A stretch of 20,429 bases of DNA, taken from Ruminococcus sp. (GTDB taxonomy: Bacteria; Bacillota; Clostridia; Oscillospirales; Ruminococcaceae). The stretch covers positions 1 to 20,429 of the forward strand of contig JAIDNR010000219.1 in the NCBI GenBank assembly GCA_029063695.1, given 5' to 3'. Below are positions 1 to 6,578 of the stretch, one piece after another. The position numbers and the translations under genes are program-made. Positions within the stretch are counted from its first letter, which is position 1. The number at the start of each line of letters is the position of its first letter. The notes beneath the pieces are model-generated. The model was given only the letters and a program-made list of their open reading frames with translations, was not told the DNA's origin and did no database searches.

Positions 1-28
1 TGATTATTTTTTTCATAAATTAACTCCG

Positions 29-57
29 TGAAATTCTCATTAATACTTTCCATACTT
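29..57 (+). promoter_or_regulatory. Candidate forespore-type (sigma-F/G) promoter of spoIVB
   Basis: TGAAAT at 29-34 is followed after 16 bases by CATACTT at 51-57. This resembles the sigma-G/sigma-F pattern (TGAATA, 17-18 bases, CATACTA) and lies about 50 bases before spoIVB, which forespore sigma factors transcribe in Bacillus subtilis. The spacer is one base short and the -35 is imperfect, so this is a reasoned guess. A 5-bp hairpin (75-79 with 87-91) sits just before the ribosome binding site. Confidence 0.4.
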
Positions 58-106
58 TTATACATAATAACTGTAGCCGTTTTTTTCGGCTGAAAGGATT
101 GAAAAG

Positions 107-1273
107 ATGAAGAAAATATTTACAAAAACTCTTGCAGCTGTTATGTCCGCGATACTTGTCGGACTTTTCGGAACGGCTGAATATTATTCTCAGCGTCTGC
201 CAAGGACTGTTATTGCCGAAACGGCTGAGGACGTTAAATTTGCACTTTATCCTGAGCTTAGTGCGGAATATTCGGCGGATTGTGCCTCAATGTCGCTTTT
301 CGGTGCAATTCCCGTAAAGAATATCAGTATACGGCAGGAAGAAGCCCCCACTCTTGTTGCAGGCGGTAATCCGTTCGGGATAAAACTGCTTATGGAAGGT
401 GTTATGGTTACGGGAATGAGCGACGTTGATTCTGTATGTCCCGCAAAGAATGCAGGAATAGAAAAAGGAGATATTATCACGCTTGCAAATGACATTCCTG
501 TTGCTTCAAATTCTGATTTGCAGAAAATTATCAGTGAAAGCAACGGAGAAAGTATTGAGCTTTCCGTAAGCCGAGGAGGTGAAGTCTTTACCGTTGAACT
601 TAATCCCGTCTATTCAAAAAAAGACAATTCATGGCGTGGCGGAATGTGGGTACGTGACAGCATTGCAGGTATAGGCACAATGACTTTCATTGATAAGTCT
701 ACAGGAAAATTTGCGGGATTAGGTCACCCTGTATGCGATACCGATACGGGCGAACTTATTCCGATTCACAGCGGTGAGGCTGTTCCGGTTGTGATTACTG
801 AGGCGAGACGTGGAGAAACAGGCATTCCCGGAGAACTTCACGGACAGTTTACACGTCTCCCTGTTTATGGTTCACTCATAAGTAATAATAATTCGGGTGT
901 TTTTGGTACTTTGTCTGATTCTTCAATGGAAGATTTGTGCAGCAAGTCTGAAGAATACAAAATGGGCTACAGGCAGAATATAACAACCGGAGAAGCATAT
1001 ATTCTTACAACTGTTTCAGGAAGTGAACCTAAAAAATATTCCGCCGAAATTGAGCAGATTGACTATAACAGCAGAGATACGACAAAAAATATGATTATTC
1101 GCATAACTGATGAGGAGCTTATCAGGGAAACAGGTGGTATTGTTCAGGGCATGAGCGGAAGTCCGATTATTCAGAATGATAAGCTGATAGGTGCTGTAAC
1201 TCATGTTTTTGTTGCTGACCCGACGAGAGGTTATGCTGTATTTGCCGAAACCATGTTTGATAATATATCATAA
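107..1273 (+). CDS. spoIVB: SpoIVB signalling serine protease (peptidase S55)
   Basis: Sporulation protease of 388 residues. In the Bacillus model it is secreted by the forespore into the intermembrane space and triggers SpoIVFB-dependent pro-sigma-K processing. Seen: an N-terminal uncleaved signal/anchor (about 5-25), a PDZ domain (about 95-160; the GIEKGDIITLAN stretch), and the S55 peptidase domain (about 175 to the end). The catalytic triad is visible: His207 in GHP, Asp335 in RITD and Ser350 in GMSGSP. The Asp-to-Ser spacing of 15 matches B. subtilis D363/S378. The ATG follows AAAGGA by 8 bases. Its usual neighbour spo0A does not follow; a terminator and the convergent ptsH do. Full length, no visible damage. 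Confidence 0.95.
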   Translation: MKKIFTKTLAAVMSAILVGLFGTAEYYSQRLPRTVIAETAEDVKFALYPELSAEYSADCASMSLFGAIPVKNISIRQEEAPTLVAGGNPFGIKLLMEGVMVTGMSDVDSVCPAKNAGIEKGDIITLANDIPVASNSDLQKIISESNGESIELSVSRGGEVFTVELNPVYSKKDNSWRGGMWVRDSIAGIGTMTFIDKSTGKFAGLGHPVCDTDTGELIPIHSGEAVPVVITEARRGETGIPGELHGQFTRLPVYGSLISNNNSGVFGTLSDSSMEDLCSKSEEYKMGYRQNITTGEAYILTTVSGSEPKKYSAEIEQIDYNSRDTTKNMIIRITDEELIRETGGIVQGMSGSPIIQNDKLIGAVTHVFVADPTRGYAVFAETMFDNIS

Positions 1274-1280
1274 CAAAAAT

Positions 1281-1307
1281 AGGGCGTTACTTTAAAAGCA
1301 ACGCCCT
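1281..1307. terminator. Shared terminator between convergent spoIVB and ptsH
   Basis: An 8-bp stem AGGGCGTT/AACGCCCT encloses an 11-base loop. Read leftward it is followed by TATTTTTG, a good terminator for ptsH. Read rightward the tail is TTAAATACTGTTTT, weaker, so it may end spoIVB transcripts less efficiently. Confidence 0.75.
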
Positions 1308-1329
1308 TAAATACTGTTTTGGCAGTAGA

Positions 1330-1602
1330 TTATCTGTTTTCCTCGCTGAAACCGCTGTCAACAAGCTCGATGAGTGAATCAACAGCATTCTTTTCATCAG
1401 CACCGTCAGCGATAATCTTTACATTTGTACCGCCTACGATACCAAGTGAAAGGATACCGAGAAGGCTCTTGGCGTTAACTCTGCGTTCTTCCTTTTCAAT
1501 CCAGATAGATGACTTAAATTCGTTAGCTTTCTGAATGAAAAAAGTAGCAGGTCTTGCATGGAGACCAACCTGATTTTTAACTGTTACTTCTCTTACAAAC
1601 AT
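1330..1602 (-). CDS. ptsH: HPr phosphocarrier protein
   Basis: HPr-family protein of 90 residues, close to the usual 85-90. His15 in GLHARPA is the PEP/Enzyme I phosphorylation site and Ser46 in NAKSLLGILSLGI is the HPr kinase site, so both the sugar-transport and the regulatory (catabolite control) positions are intact. The presence of His15 argues against a Crh paralogue, which lacks it. The ATG is preceded by GGAGAG. It is monocistronic with its own promoter and terminator; no Enzyme I or ptsK gene is adjacent. In organisms poor in PTS transporters such orphan HPr proteins may act mainly as regulators; this is inference. Confidence 0.92.
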   Translation of the reverse strand: MFVREVTVKNQVGLHARPATFFIQKANEFKSSIWIEKEERRVNAKSLLGILSLGIVGGTNVKIIADGADEKNAVDSLIELVDSGFSEENR

Positions 1603-1682
1603 ACTTCAACTCTCCTGTTCTCTGTAGTGACGCACCTGCTGTATCGGAAACGTCTTTTGCAATAATTCATTTGCTATAATTT

Positions 1683-1711
1683 ATTATACATTGAAAAAAT
1701 TTTTTAGTCAA
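1683..1711 (-). promoter_or_regulatory. Vegetative promoter of ptsH
   Basis: On the minus strand TTGACT (plus 1706-1711), a 17-base spacer and TATAAT (plus 1683-1688) form a near-consensus sigma-A promoter. The start would lie near 1676, giving a leader of about 75 bases before ptsH. Confidence 0.85.
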
Positions 1712-1938
1712 CGGATTTTTATACTAAAAAGGCGATATTTTATTATTTTCTACATTTCGATACAATGAGAGTTGAATTTTATCACCGTGCTTGTGAATAT
1801 TCACCATTAGTATGGTTTGTCGGTATTTCATAATATTCAGCTTATTAAACTATTGAATATAGCTAAGGGGAAAAAATATTTCCTACTATACTCAGAGTTT
1901 ATGTTATTTTAATATAACGTCTTTATTATAATGATATA
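1712..1938. other. AT-rich gap between ptsH promoter and trmD
   Basis: No credible gene was found on either strand. It contains a perfect 12-bp palindrome GTGAATATTCAC at 1793-1804 and two further partial copies of the AATATTCA core, one inverted (about 1833 and 1853). No T-tailed hairpin follows trmD here, so how the trmD transcript ends is unclear. Confidence 0.5.
1793..1804. repeat. Perfect 12-bp palindrome GTGAATATTCAC
   Basis: Two-fold symmetric site about 80 bp upstream of the ptsH -35 box. It could be a binding site for a dimeric regulator. No regulator is assigned; chance occurrence in AT-rich DNA is possible. Confidence 0.4.
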
Positions 1939-2628
1939 TCACTTTATGTATTTTTCGTATAAATCGGGACGACGGAGTTTTGTAAGCTCCAGACTCTGTT
2001 CATGTCTCCATGATTCGATATTTTTGTGATGACCTGAAAGAAGCACTGGCGGAACAGGTACTCCCTGCCATATTTCAGGACGTGTATACTGCGGATATTC
2101 AAGAAGTCCGCTGTAAATGCTTTCATCAGTGAAACAGACTTCATCAGACAGCACATTCGGACAGAGACGTGCAATGCAGTCCGTGAGAACAAGTGCAGGA
2201 AGTTCACCTCCCGTAAGTACATAGTCGCCTATTGAGATTTCCTCATCGACGATTCTGTCTATAATCCGCTGGTCTACGCCCTCATAGTGACCGCATATTA
2301 TCAGTATGTTATCCATTTTCGAAAGTTCAATGGCTCTTTCTTCCGTGAGGTGCTTTCCTTTGGGAGACATATATATAGTATGCGGTTTAACGCCAATATC
2401 GTTACACACGGCTTTATAGCAGTTATAAATCGGCTCGCACTGCATAACCATTCCCATTCCGCCTCCGTATGGTGTATCATCAACACGGCGGTGCTTGTCA
2501 AAGGCATAGTCACGTATCTGACGGCATGAAATGTCAATCTTACCTGCTTTTCTTGCCCTGCCCACTATACTTTCACTGAGTACGGCTTCACACATTTCGG
2601 GAAAAAGCGTTGCTATTTCTATTTTCAT
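1939..2628 (-). CDS. trmD: tRNA (guanine-N1)-methyltransferase TrmD
   Basis: SAM-dependent enzyme making m1G37 in tRNAs with G36, which prevents +1 frameshifting. Length 229 residues, within the usual 225-255. Family motifs are plain: PYGGGMGMVM near residue 56, SPKGKHL, the knotted SAM site ICGHYEGVDQR, and IGDYVLTGGELP. Its ATG overlaps the rimM stop by one base (TGATG), so the two are translationally coupled. rplS, which follows trmD in most bacteria, is missing; the operon simply ends here. Confidence 0.97.
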   Translation of the reverse strand: MKIEIATLFPEMCEAVLSESIVGRARKAGKIDISCRQIRDYAFDKHRRVDDTPYGGGMGMVMQCEPIYNCYKAVCNDIGVKPHTIYMSPKGKHLTEERAIELSKMDNILIICGHYEGVDQRIIDRIVDEEISIGDYVLTGGELPALVLTDCIARLCPNVLSDEVCFTDESIYSGLLEYPQYTRPEIWQGVPVPPVLLSGHHKNIESWRHEQSLELTKLRRPDLYEKYIK

Positions 2629-3128
2629 CAGTCGAATAATCCTTCCAGAGGTTTTATAAGCATGATATTATTGTTGATATCGGTTGATATGACAACATCA
2701 GGTATTGCAGGTACAAGGTATTCCCTTTCGCTCTGAATCACGTACACGTCATTTGCACCTGTCTGCATGACATCGGCAATTTTACCATAAATAAAGTTCG
2801 TTTCTGCATCTCTGACTTCCATGCCGATTAAGTCCTGTATGAAGTATGTATCTTCATCGAGTTCAAGGTCGTCACGATGCATGAAAAGTATCTTGTTACG
2901 CAGTTTTTCAGCATTTTCAGGAGTATCAATACCTTTGATTTTTGCAATTACCATATTTTTTGAAACACGGCTTTTTTCGATATATATTTCGTCATGATTT
3001 TTACCTGTAAATAGTCTGTCAAATTCGCACAGAAGTTCGGGAGTATCAGTATAAGGCATAATTTTTACTTCGCCTTTTATGCCGTGAGTTGTAACAATTT
3101 TTCCTGCTTCGAGGTATTCTTTTTTCAT
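2628..3128 (-). CDS. rimM: Ribosome maturation factor RimM
   Basis: 16S rRNA processing factor that binds ribosomal protein uS19 during 30S head assembly. Length 166 residues, typical. The N-terminal barrel carries GKIVTTHGIKGEVKI (9-23). The C-terminal PRC-barrel carries IGMEV, DVMQTGANDVYVI and EYLVPAIPDVV. It starts with ATG 10 bases after the ORF6N gene's stop codon, and its ribosome binding site (GAGGT) overlaps that stop, so the phage-type gene and rimM share a transcript. rpsP and the KH-domain gene that normally precede rimM are not here. Confidence 0.96.
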   Translation of the reverse strand: MKKEYLEAGKIVTTHGIKGEVKIMPYTDTPELLCEFDRLFTGKNHDEIYIEKSRVSKNMVIAKIKGIDTPENAEKLRNKILFMHRDDLELDEDTYFIQDLIGMEVRDAETNFIYGKIADVMQTGANDVYVIQSEREYLVPAIPDVVISTDINNNIMLIKPLEGLFD

Positions 3129-3138
3129 TATTATGACC

Positions 3139-3867
3139 TCATTTCTGAATTTTCAGTGTTTTTATTGCCGAAGGTGTAAGCGTTATTAAGTAGTACCATT
3201 TTCCCGATACATTTTTTCTTATATTTTTCTTTTCATTGGTTTGGAAATATATGCAGAGCTGATTTATAAAAGTATATTTGCTTATTACATTTGTATTTTT
3301 CGTAATACACCATTTTTTAAAGGCACTATAAAGGTCTGCTGTCGTGATATTATTGCAGGTAGCGCAACGATGTTCACAACATTCGTTTATAAAGTCAAAT
3401 ACTATTGAGTTGTTTTCAAGTGCGGGAGGCTGTTGAACTACGGGTTCAGCTTTTTCAAGTTTTTCTATACGCTTTTCAAGCTCATACTGCTTCTGGACTA
3501 ACATTAAAAGAATTTCTTTATAATCATGAGTTAATTCTTTTACTCTGAAATAAGTATTTACAAGCTGTCTCTGTACAATCCATGCAAGGTCATCTGTAAA
3601 AGATTTTACTATCATAAGATAGCCGGACTCTGTAATAAGTTTAAGTCCATTTGGAGCGACTATCTCAAACTCGTTTTTTGCTTCGTCCGAATTTCGGACG
3701 AAGTAATCTTCACCATTTATAAAATGCTTTTTGTTATCATTAAAACGTTTTCTTGCTGTTCCTTCGGGTCTGGAATGTATTCTGTCTATATCCTTAAATG
3801 TTATAACACGCTGACCTCTGTATTCCTTAATATCAAGAGGTATGCCGTTAATATTCATTTTGTCCAT
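3139..3867 (-). CDS. ORF6N-domain phage-type DNA-binding protein with winged-helix-like C-terminus
   Basis: Protein of 242 residues. Residues about 10-108 match the ORF6N pattern of phage KilA-N/antirepressor-type proteins (IDRIHSRPEGTARKRF, HFINGEDYF, LITESGYLMI). A short charged coiled coil (115-140) and a Pro/Gln linker follow. The last 90 residues (FDFINECCEHR, ADLYSAFKKWC, KYTFINQL) look like the helical/winged-helix tail seen after phage D5/P4-type primases; that match is from memory and tentative. Cys163, 164, 168 and 171 could bind metal. Function is unknown; DNA binding is likely. It lies between a hydrolase gene and rimM, in a stretch poor in GC (13 of 60 in the line from 3241). The ATG sits 12 bases after AAAGGA; Met4 is an alternative start. 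Confidence 0.8.
   Translation of the reverse strand: MDKMNINGIPLDIKEYRGQRVITFKDIDRIHSRPEGTARKRFNDNKKHFINGEDYFVRNSDEAKNEFEIVAPNGLKLITESGYLMIVKSFTDDLAWIVQRQLVNTYFRVKELTHDYKEILLMLVQKQYELEKRIEKLEKAEPVVQQPPALENNSIVFDFINECCEHRCATCNNITTADLYSAFKKWCITKNTNVISKYTFINQLCIYFQTNEKKNIRKNVSGKWYYLITLTPSAIKTLKIQK
3681..3703. repeat. Perfect 23-bp palindrome inside the ORF6N gene
   Basis: Arms CTTCGTCCGAA (3681-3691) and TTCGGACGAAG (3693-3703) flank a single central base. It codes in frame for FVRNSDEA (residues 56-63). As RNA it would form a 10-bp stem with a 3-base loop; no T-run follows on the sense side, so it is not a normal terminator. It is GC-rich in an AT-rich gene. Confidence 0.85.
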
Positions 3868-3894
3868 AATAAATTAAAGTCCTTTCCATTTCTA

Positions 3895-3913
3895 ATGTAC
3901 GAAATTTGTACAT
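3895..3913. promoter_or_regulatory. Candidate operator: 19-bp inverted repeat before the ORF6N gene
   Basis: ATGTACGAAATTTGTACAT is symmetric except for one G-T pair. It fills the short gap between the hydrolase stop codon (overlapping its last base) and the ORF6N start. Position and symmetry suit an operator, possibly for autoregulation by the ORF6N protein, but no binding evidence exists and no promoter was recognised beside it. It could also act as an RNA hairpin. Confidence 0.5.
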
Positions 3914-4464
3914 CAGAATAATCTCCTGAAACATTCATCAAGATTAAGAGTTGCACCCGAATGCTTGCCGTTTGGAACAAGCATATAATGTCTTTTGCCT
4001 ATTAGCTGAATTGTAAAATCGTGGTAATCTATAACTTCGTCCTGACCGCCGATTATTGCATATACATCTCCGTATATATTTGTGAATTTTCCAAATAGTC
4101 CAATAAATTCCTTTATATTTTTTTCATAGCCAAGTTCGGGAAGTGTTACAAACGGCAAAAGACATGGATTTACAAGTATAGTCGGATAACTGCATTTTTC
4201 TTTTTTCTTAAGATATGAATTATATCTTACAGCTTTGAACTCCACTGAAAGAAGCAAAGCAAAAAATCCACCTAAGCTTGTTCCGACAATATAGTCGGGT
4301 TTGTTTTTAGTAAATATATTTTTAAGTTCGTCAAGTATCTTTTCAGGATTTTCCGCATCATAGTCAATCTGAGGAGAAATCACATCGTGGCCCAGTTCTT
4401 TCAGCACAAGACAGGCGGAATTTTCAGCACTGCCTTTGTAGCCATGAATATTCAGAATTTTCAT
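3913..4464 (-). CDS. Small alpha/beta hydrolase, YqiA/UPF0227-like esterase
   Basis: Serine hydrolase of 183 residues. It starts with MKILNIHGYKGS (oxyanion-type HGYKG), has the nucleophile elbow GTSLGG with Ser63, then GGQDEVIDY with probable Asp142, and GKHSG with His168: a complete triad in the order expected for YqiA/YcfP-type esterases. Substrate unknown; no signal peptide, so cytoplasmic. Its ATG overlaps the stop of the metallophosphoesterase gene (ATGA), indicating coupled translation. GC is low (18 of 60 in the line from 4201). It may act with the phosphoesterase, but nothing in the sequence says on what. Confidence 0.85.
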   Translation of the reverse strand: MKILNIHGYKGSAENSACLVLKELGHDVISPQIDYDAENPEKILDELKNIFTKNKPDYIVGTSLGGFFALLLSVEFKAVRYNSYLKKKEKCSYPTILVNPCLLPFVTLPELGYEKNIKEFIGLFGKFTNIYGDVYAIIGGQDEVIDYHDFTIQLIGKRHYMLVPNGKHSGATLNLDECFRRLF

Positions 4465-4982
4465 AATAAATCCTCTTTTTTCTTTATACGTTTTTTTATT
4501 TCGGAAAGTTCAATGGGAGTGTAGTTTATACGTTCTGCACTTGCACAGAAACTACGTTCCGAAACGTCTGTATATATGGGATTTCCATGAACATGACCAA
4601 AAATATTTGCATATGGCATGGTTCTGTTTATATAGACAGGCTCGTGAGAGAGAATCCAGAAATTTTCATATATTATCGGATAACGGCTTATTCCTGAAAA
4701 TCCACATTCATAGTAATATTGCTCATTTTCAGTATCATGATTGCCCATGACAAGAAATTTTTCACCGTTGAGATTGTTGCAGATTTCAGTAGTTTTTTCC
4801 TTGTCATAAAATGAGAAATCACCAACCACAAAAACAATATCATTTTCTGTGACTGTATCATTCCAGTTTTTTATCAATGTATTGTTCATTTCTTCAGCAT
4901 TGGAAAACGGACGGTTTTCGTATACTATAATATTGCTGTCTCCGAAATGGGTATCAGCTATAAAAAAGCACTTTTTTTGCAT
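4461..4982 (-). CDS. Calcineurin-like metallophosphoesterase
   Basis: Compact phosphoesterase of 173 residues with the full dimetal site: Asp10/His12 (DTH), Asp55 (GDF), Asn81-His82-Asp83 (GNHD), His113 (SHEP) and His130/His132 (GHVH). The NRPF and LIKNWN elements after the first motif are typical of a single-domain group common in both phages and bacterial chromosomes. Substrate is not predictable. GGAGAG precedes the ATG; the gene follows purB by 36 bases with no terminator or promoter seen between, so it probably reads through from purB. GC is low (18 of 60 in the line from 4801, versus 32 of 60 in purB at 5461), which suggests separate ancestry. Confidence 0.9.
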   Translation of the reverse strand: MQKKCFFIADTHFGDSNIIVYENRPFSNAEEMNNTLIKNWNDTVTENDIVFVVGDFSFYDKEKTTEICNNLNGEKFLVMGNHDTENEQYYYECGFSGISRYPIIYENFWILSHEPVYINRTMPYANIFGHVHGNPIYTDVSERSFCASAERINYTPIELSEIKKRIKKKEDLL

Positions 4983-5018
4983 ACTCTCTCCTTTTCCTGT
5001 GTTGATATATGTTATAAA

Positions 5019-6458
5019 TCAGTTTTTCATCTCAAAATTCTCACCTAAAATATCTTTATTTGATTCAAGAATCGGTCTGATAAATTCATCGAGATATTCG
5101 TCAACCTGTTCTGCACTTCTTCCAGTGTAGTTTTCGGGTTTGAGAACCGCATCAAGTTCTTCTTTTGTAACCATGAACATCGGGTCATTGACGATAAGTT
5201 CGCAGAGGTTGTTTTCTCTGCCGTACTGTTTTACTTCCATAGCGGCAGTCATGGAGTATTCACGGATTCTTTCGTGCAGTTCCTGACGGTCTCCGCCTTT
5301 CTTTACAGCGTCCATCATAATATTCTCCGTAGCCATGAAAGGAAGTTCAGCCATTACACGACGGCGGATAATTTCGGGATAAACAACCATTCCGTCTGTT
5401 ACGTTCATCATGATATTGAGTATAGCGTCAACGCCGAGAAATGCTTCTGCAACTGAAATTCTCTTGTTGGCACTGTCGTCGAGTGTACGCTCAAACCACT
5501 GCGTACCTGAAGTGAAAGCGGGATTGAGACTGTCAATCATGACATATCTTGCAAGTGAAGTGATACGCTCACATCTCATGGGATTACGCTTGTAAGCCAT
5601 TGCGGACGAGCCTATCTGACTTTTTTCACGTGGTTCTTCCATTTCCTTGAATGACTGTAATATTCTCATGTCGTTTGAGAATTTACTGCACGACTGTGCA
5701 ATTCCGCTGAGTACGGAAAGCACTTGCGAATCAACTTTTCTTGAATATGTCTGTCCCGAAACCGGTACAACGCTGTCAAATCCCATTTCTTCTGCAATCA
5801 TTTTTTCAAGCTGTTTGATTTTGGAAGTATCACCCTCAAAAAGTTCCATGAAAGAAGCCTGAGTACCTGTTGTACCCTTTGAGCCAAGAAGTCTGAGAGT
5901 TGAAATTCTGTATTCAAGGTCATCGAAGTCCATAAGCAGTTCATTAAGCCAGAGAGTAGCACGTTTTCCGATTGTCGTAAGCTGTGCAGGCTGTAAATGA
6001 GTATATGCAAGGCAGGGGAGATTCTTGTATTCGTCTGCAAACTTTGCAAGGTTATTCATTACGTTGATGAGCTTACGGCGGACAATCTGCAAAGCGTCAC
6101 GCATTATAATAATGTCTGTATTGTCGCCGACGTAGCATGATGTAGCACCGAGATGAATGATACCTGCGGCTTTCGGACATACTTTGCCATAAGTATAAAC
6201 ATGAGCCATAACATCGTGGCGGACTTCCTTTTCACGCTGAGCTGCTACTTCATAATCAATATCATTGATATGTGCTTCAAGTTCCTTTACCTGTTCTTCC
6301 GTAATGTTGAGACCGAGTTTCATTTCAGCTCTTGCAAGTGCAACCCAGAGTTTTCTCCATGTTGTGAACTTCTTGTCCGCTGAAAAGATATGCTGCATTT
6401 CCTCACTTGCATAGCGTGTGCAGAACGGTGATTCATAGCTGTTGATATTTCCACTCAT
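5019..6458 (-). CDS. purB: Adenylosuccinate lyase
   Basis: Purine enzyme acting twice: SAICAR to AICAR plus fumarate, and adenylosuccinate to AMP plus fumarate. Length 479 residues from the chosen start. Fumarase/aspartase-superfamily features: His81 in RHDVMAH, His154 in THLQPAQ, and the signature loop SSAMAYKRNP (284-293) with the catalytic Ser284 or Ser285. The KRNP form resembles the longer ADSL group that includes the animal enzyme. An in-frame ATG 14 codons upstream lies inside a hairpin and lacks a ribosome binding site, whereas the ATG at 6458 follows AAGGAG by 10 bases, so the latter was chosen. It heads the leftward unit and is transcribed away from the sigma gene. Confidence 0.96.
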   Translation of the reverse strand: MSGNINSYESPFCTRYASEEMQHIFSADKKFTTWRKLWVALARAEMKLGLNITEEQVKELEAHINDIDYEVAAQREKEVRHDVMAHVYTYGKVCPKAAGIIHLGATSCYVGDNTDIIIMRDALQIVRRKLINVMNNLAKFADEYKNLPCLAYTHLQPAQLTTIGKRATLWLNELLMDFDDLEYRISTLRLLGSKGTTGTQASFMELFEGDTSKIKQLEKMIAEEMGFDSVVPVSGQTYSRKVDSQVLSVLSGIAQSCSKFSNDMRILQSFKEMEEPREKSQIGSSAMAYKRNPMRCERITSLARYVMIDSLNPAFTSGTQWFERTLDDSANKRISVAEAFLGVDAILNIMMNVTDGMVVYPEIIRRRVMAELPFMATENIMMDAVKKGGDRQELHERIREYSMTAAMEVKQYGRENNLCELIVNDPMFMVTKEELDAVLKPENYTGRSAEQVDEYLDEFIRPILESNKDILGENFEMKN

Positions 6459-6480
6459 AATTTTTTTGCTCCTTACTGTT

Positions 6481-6498
6481 GCAGTTAAAAATAACTGC
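6481..6498 (-). promoter_or_regulatory. Leader hairpin just before the purB ribosome binding site
   Basis: A perfect 7-bp stem GCAGTTA/TAACTGC closes a TTTT loop, about 10 bases from the predicted transcript start and 7 bases before AAGGAG. It could protect the 5' end or modulate initiation. It does not look like a purine riboswitch or a PurR box. Confidence 0.5.
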
Positions 6499-6514
6499 AT
6501 ATTTTTTCATTATA

Positions 6515-6543
6515 ATTATAGCATTTTATAAAGTGTATGTCAA
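6515..6543 (-). promoter_or_regulatory. Consensus vegetative promoter of purB
   Basis: Minus strand: TTGACA (plus 6538-6543), 17 bases, TATAAT (plus 6515-6520), with an extended -10 TGC. This is a perfect sigma-A match. Predicted start near 6508. Confidence 0.9.
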
Positions 6544-6546
6544 CAG

Positions 6547-6575
6547 TTGGCAGAATCAAAAATTTCTGCTATAAT
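6547..6575 (+). promoter_or_regulatory. Vegetative promoter of the sigma/anti-sigma operon
   Basis: Plus strand: TTGGCA (6547-6552), 17 bases, TATAAT (6570-6575), with an extended -10 TGC. Its -35 is only 3 bases from the purB -35 box on the other strand, so two RNA polymerases could not bind at once. Confidence 0.8.
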
Positions 6576-6578
6576 ATC

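Noticed and set aside
75..91. AGCCG-T7-CGGCT hairpin before spoIVB as a terminator of an upstream gene
   Set aside because: The stem has only 5 bp and no T-run follows; it lies just before the spoIVB ribosome binding site. The upstream gene, if any, is outside the window.
247..543. Open frame of 98 residues opposite spoIVB
   Set aside because: It lies wholly within a well supported gene, has no ribosome binding site and resembles no protein; treated as a shadow, like the other antisense frames.
1931..1940. Perfect palindrome TGATATATCA near the trmD stop as a regulatory site or terminator
   Set aside because: Ten bases of pure alternating AT-rich symmetry are expected by chance here, and no T-tail or stable stem exists.
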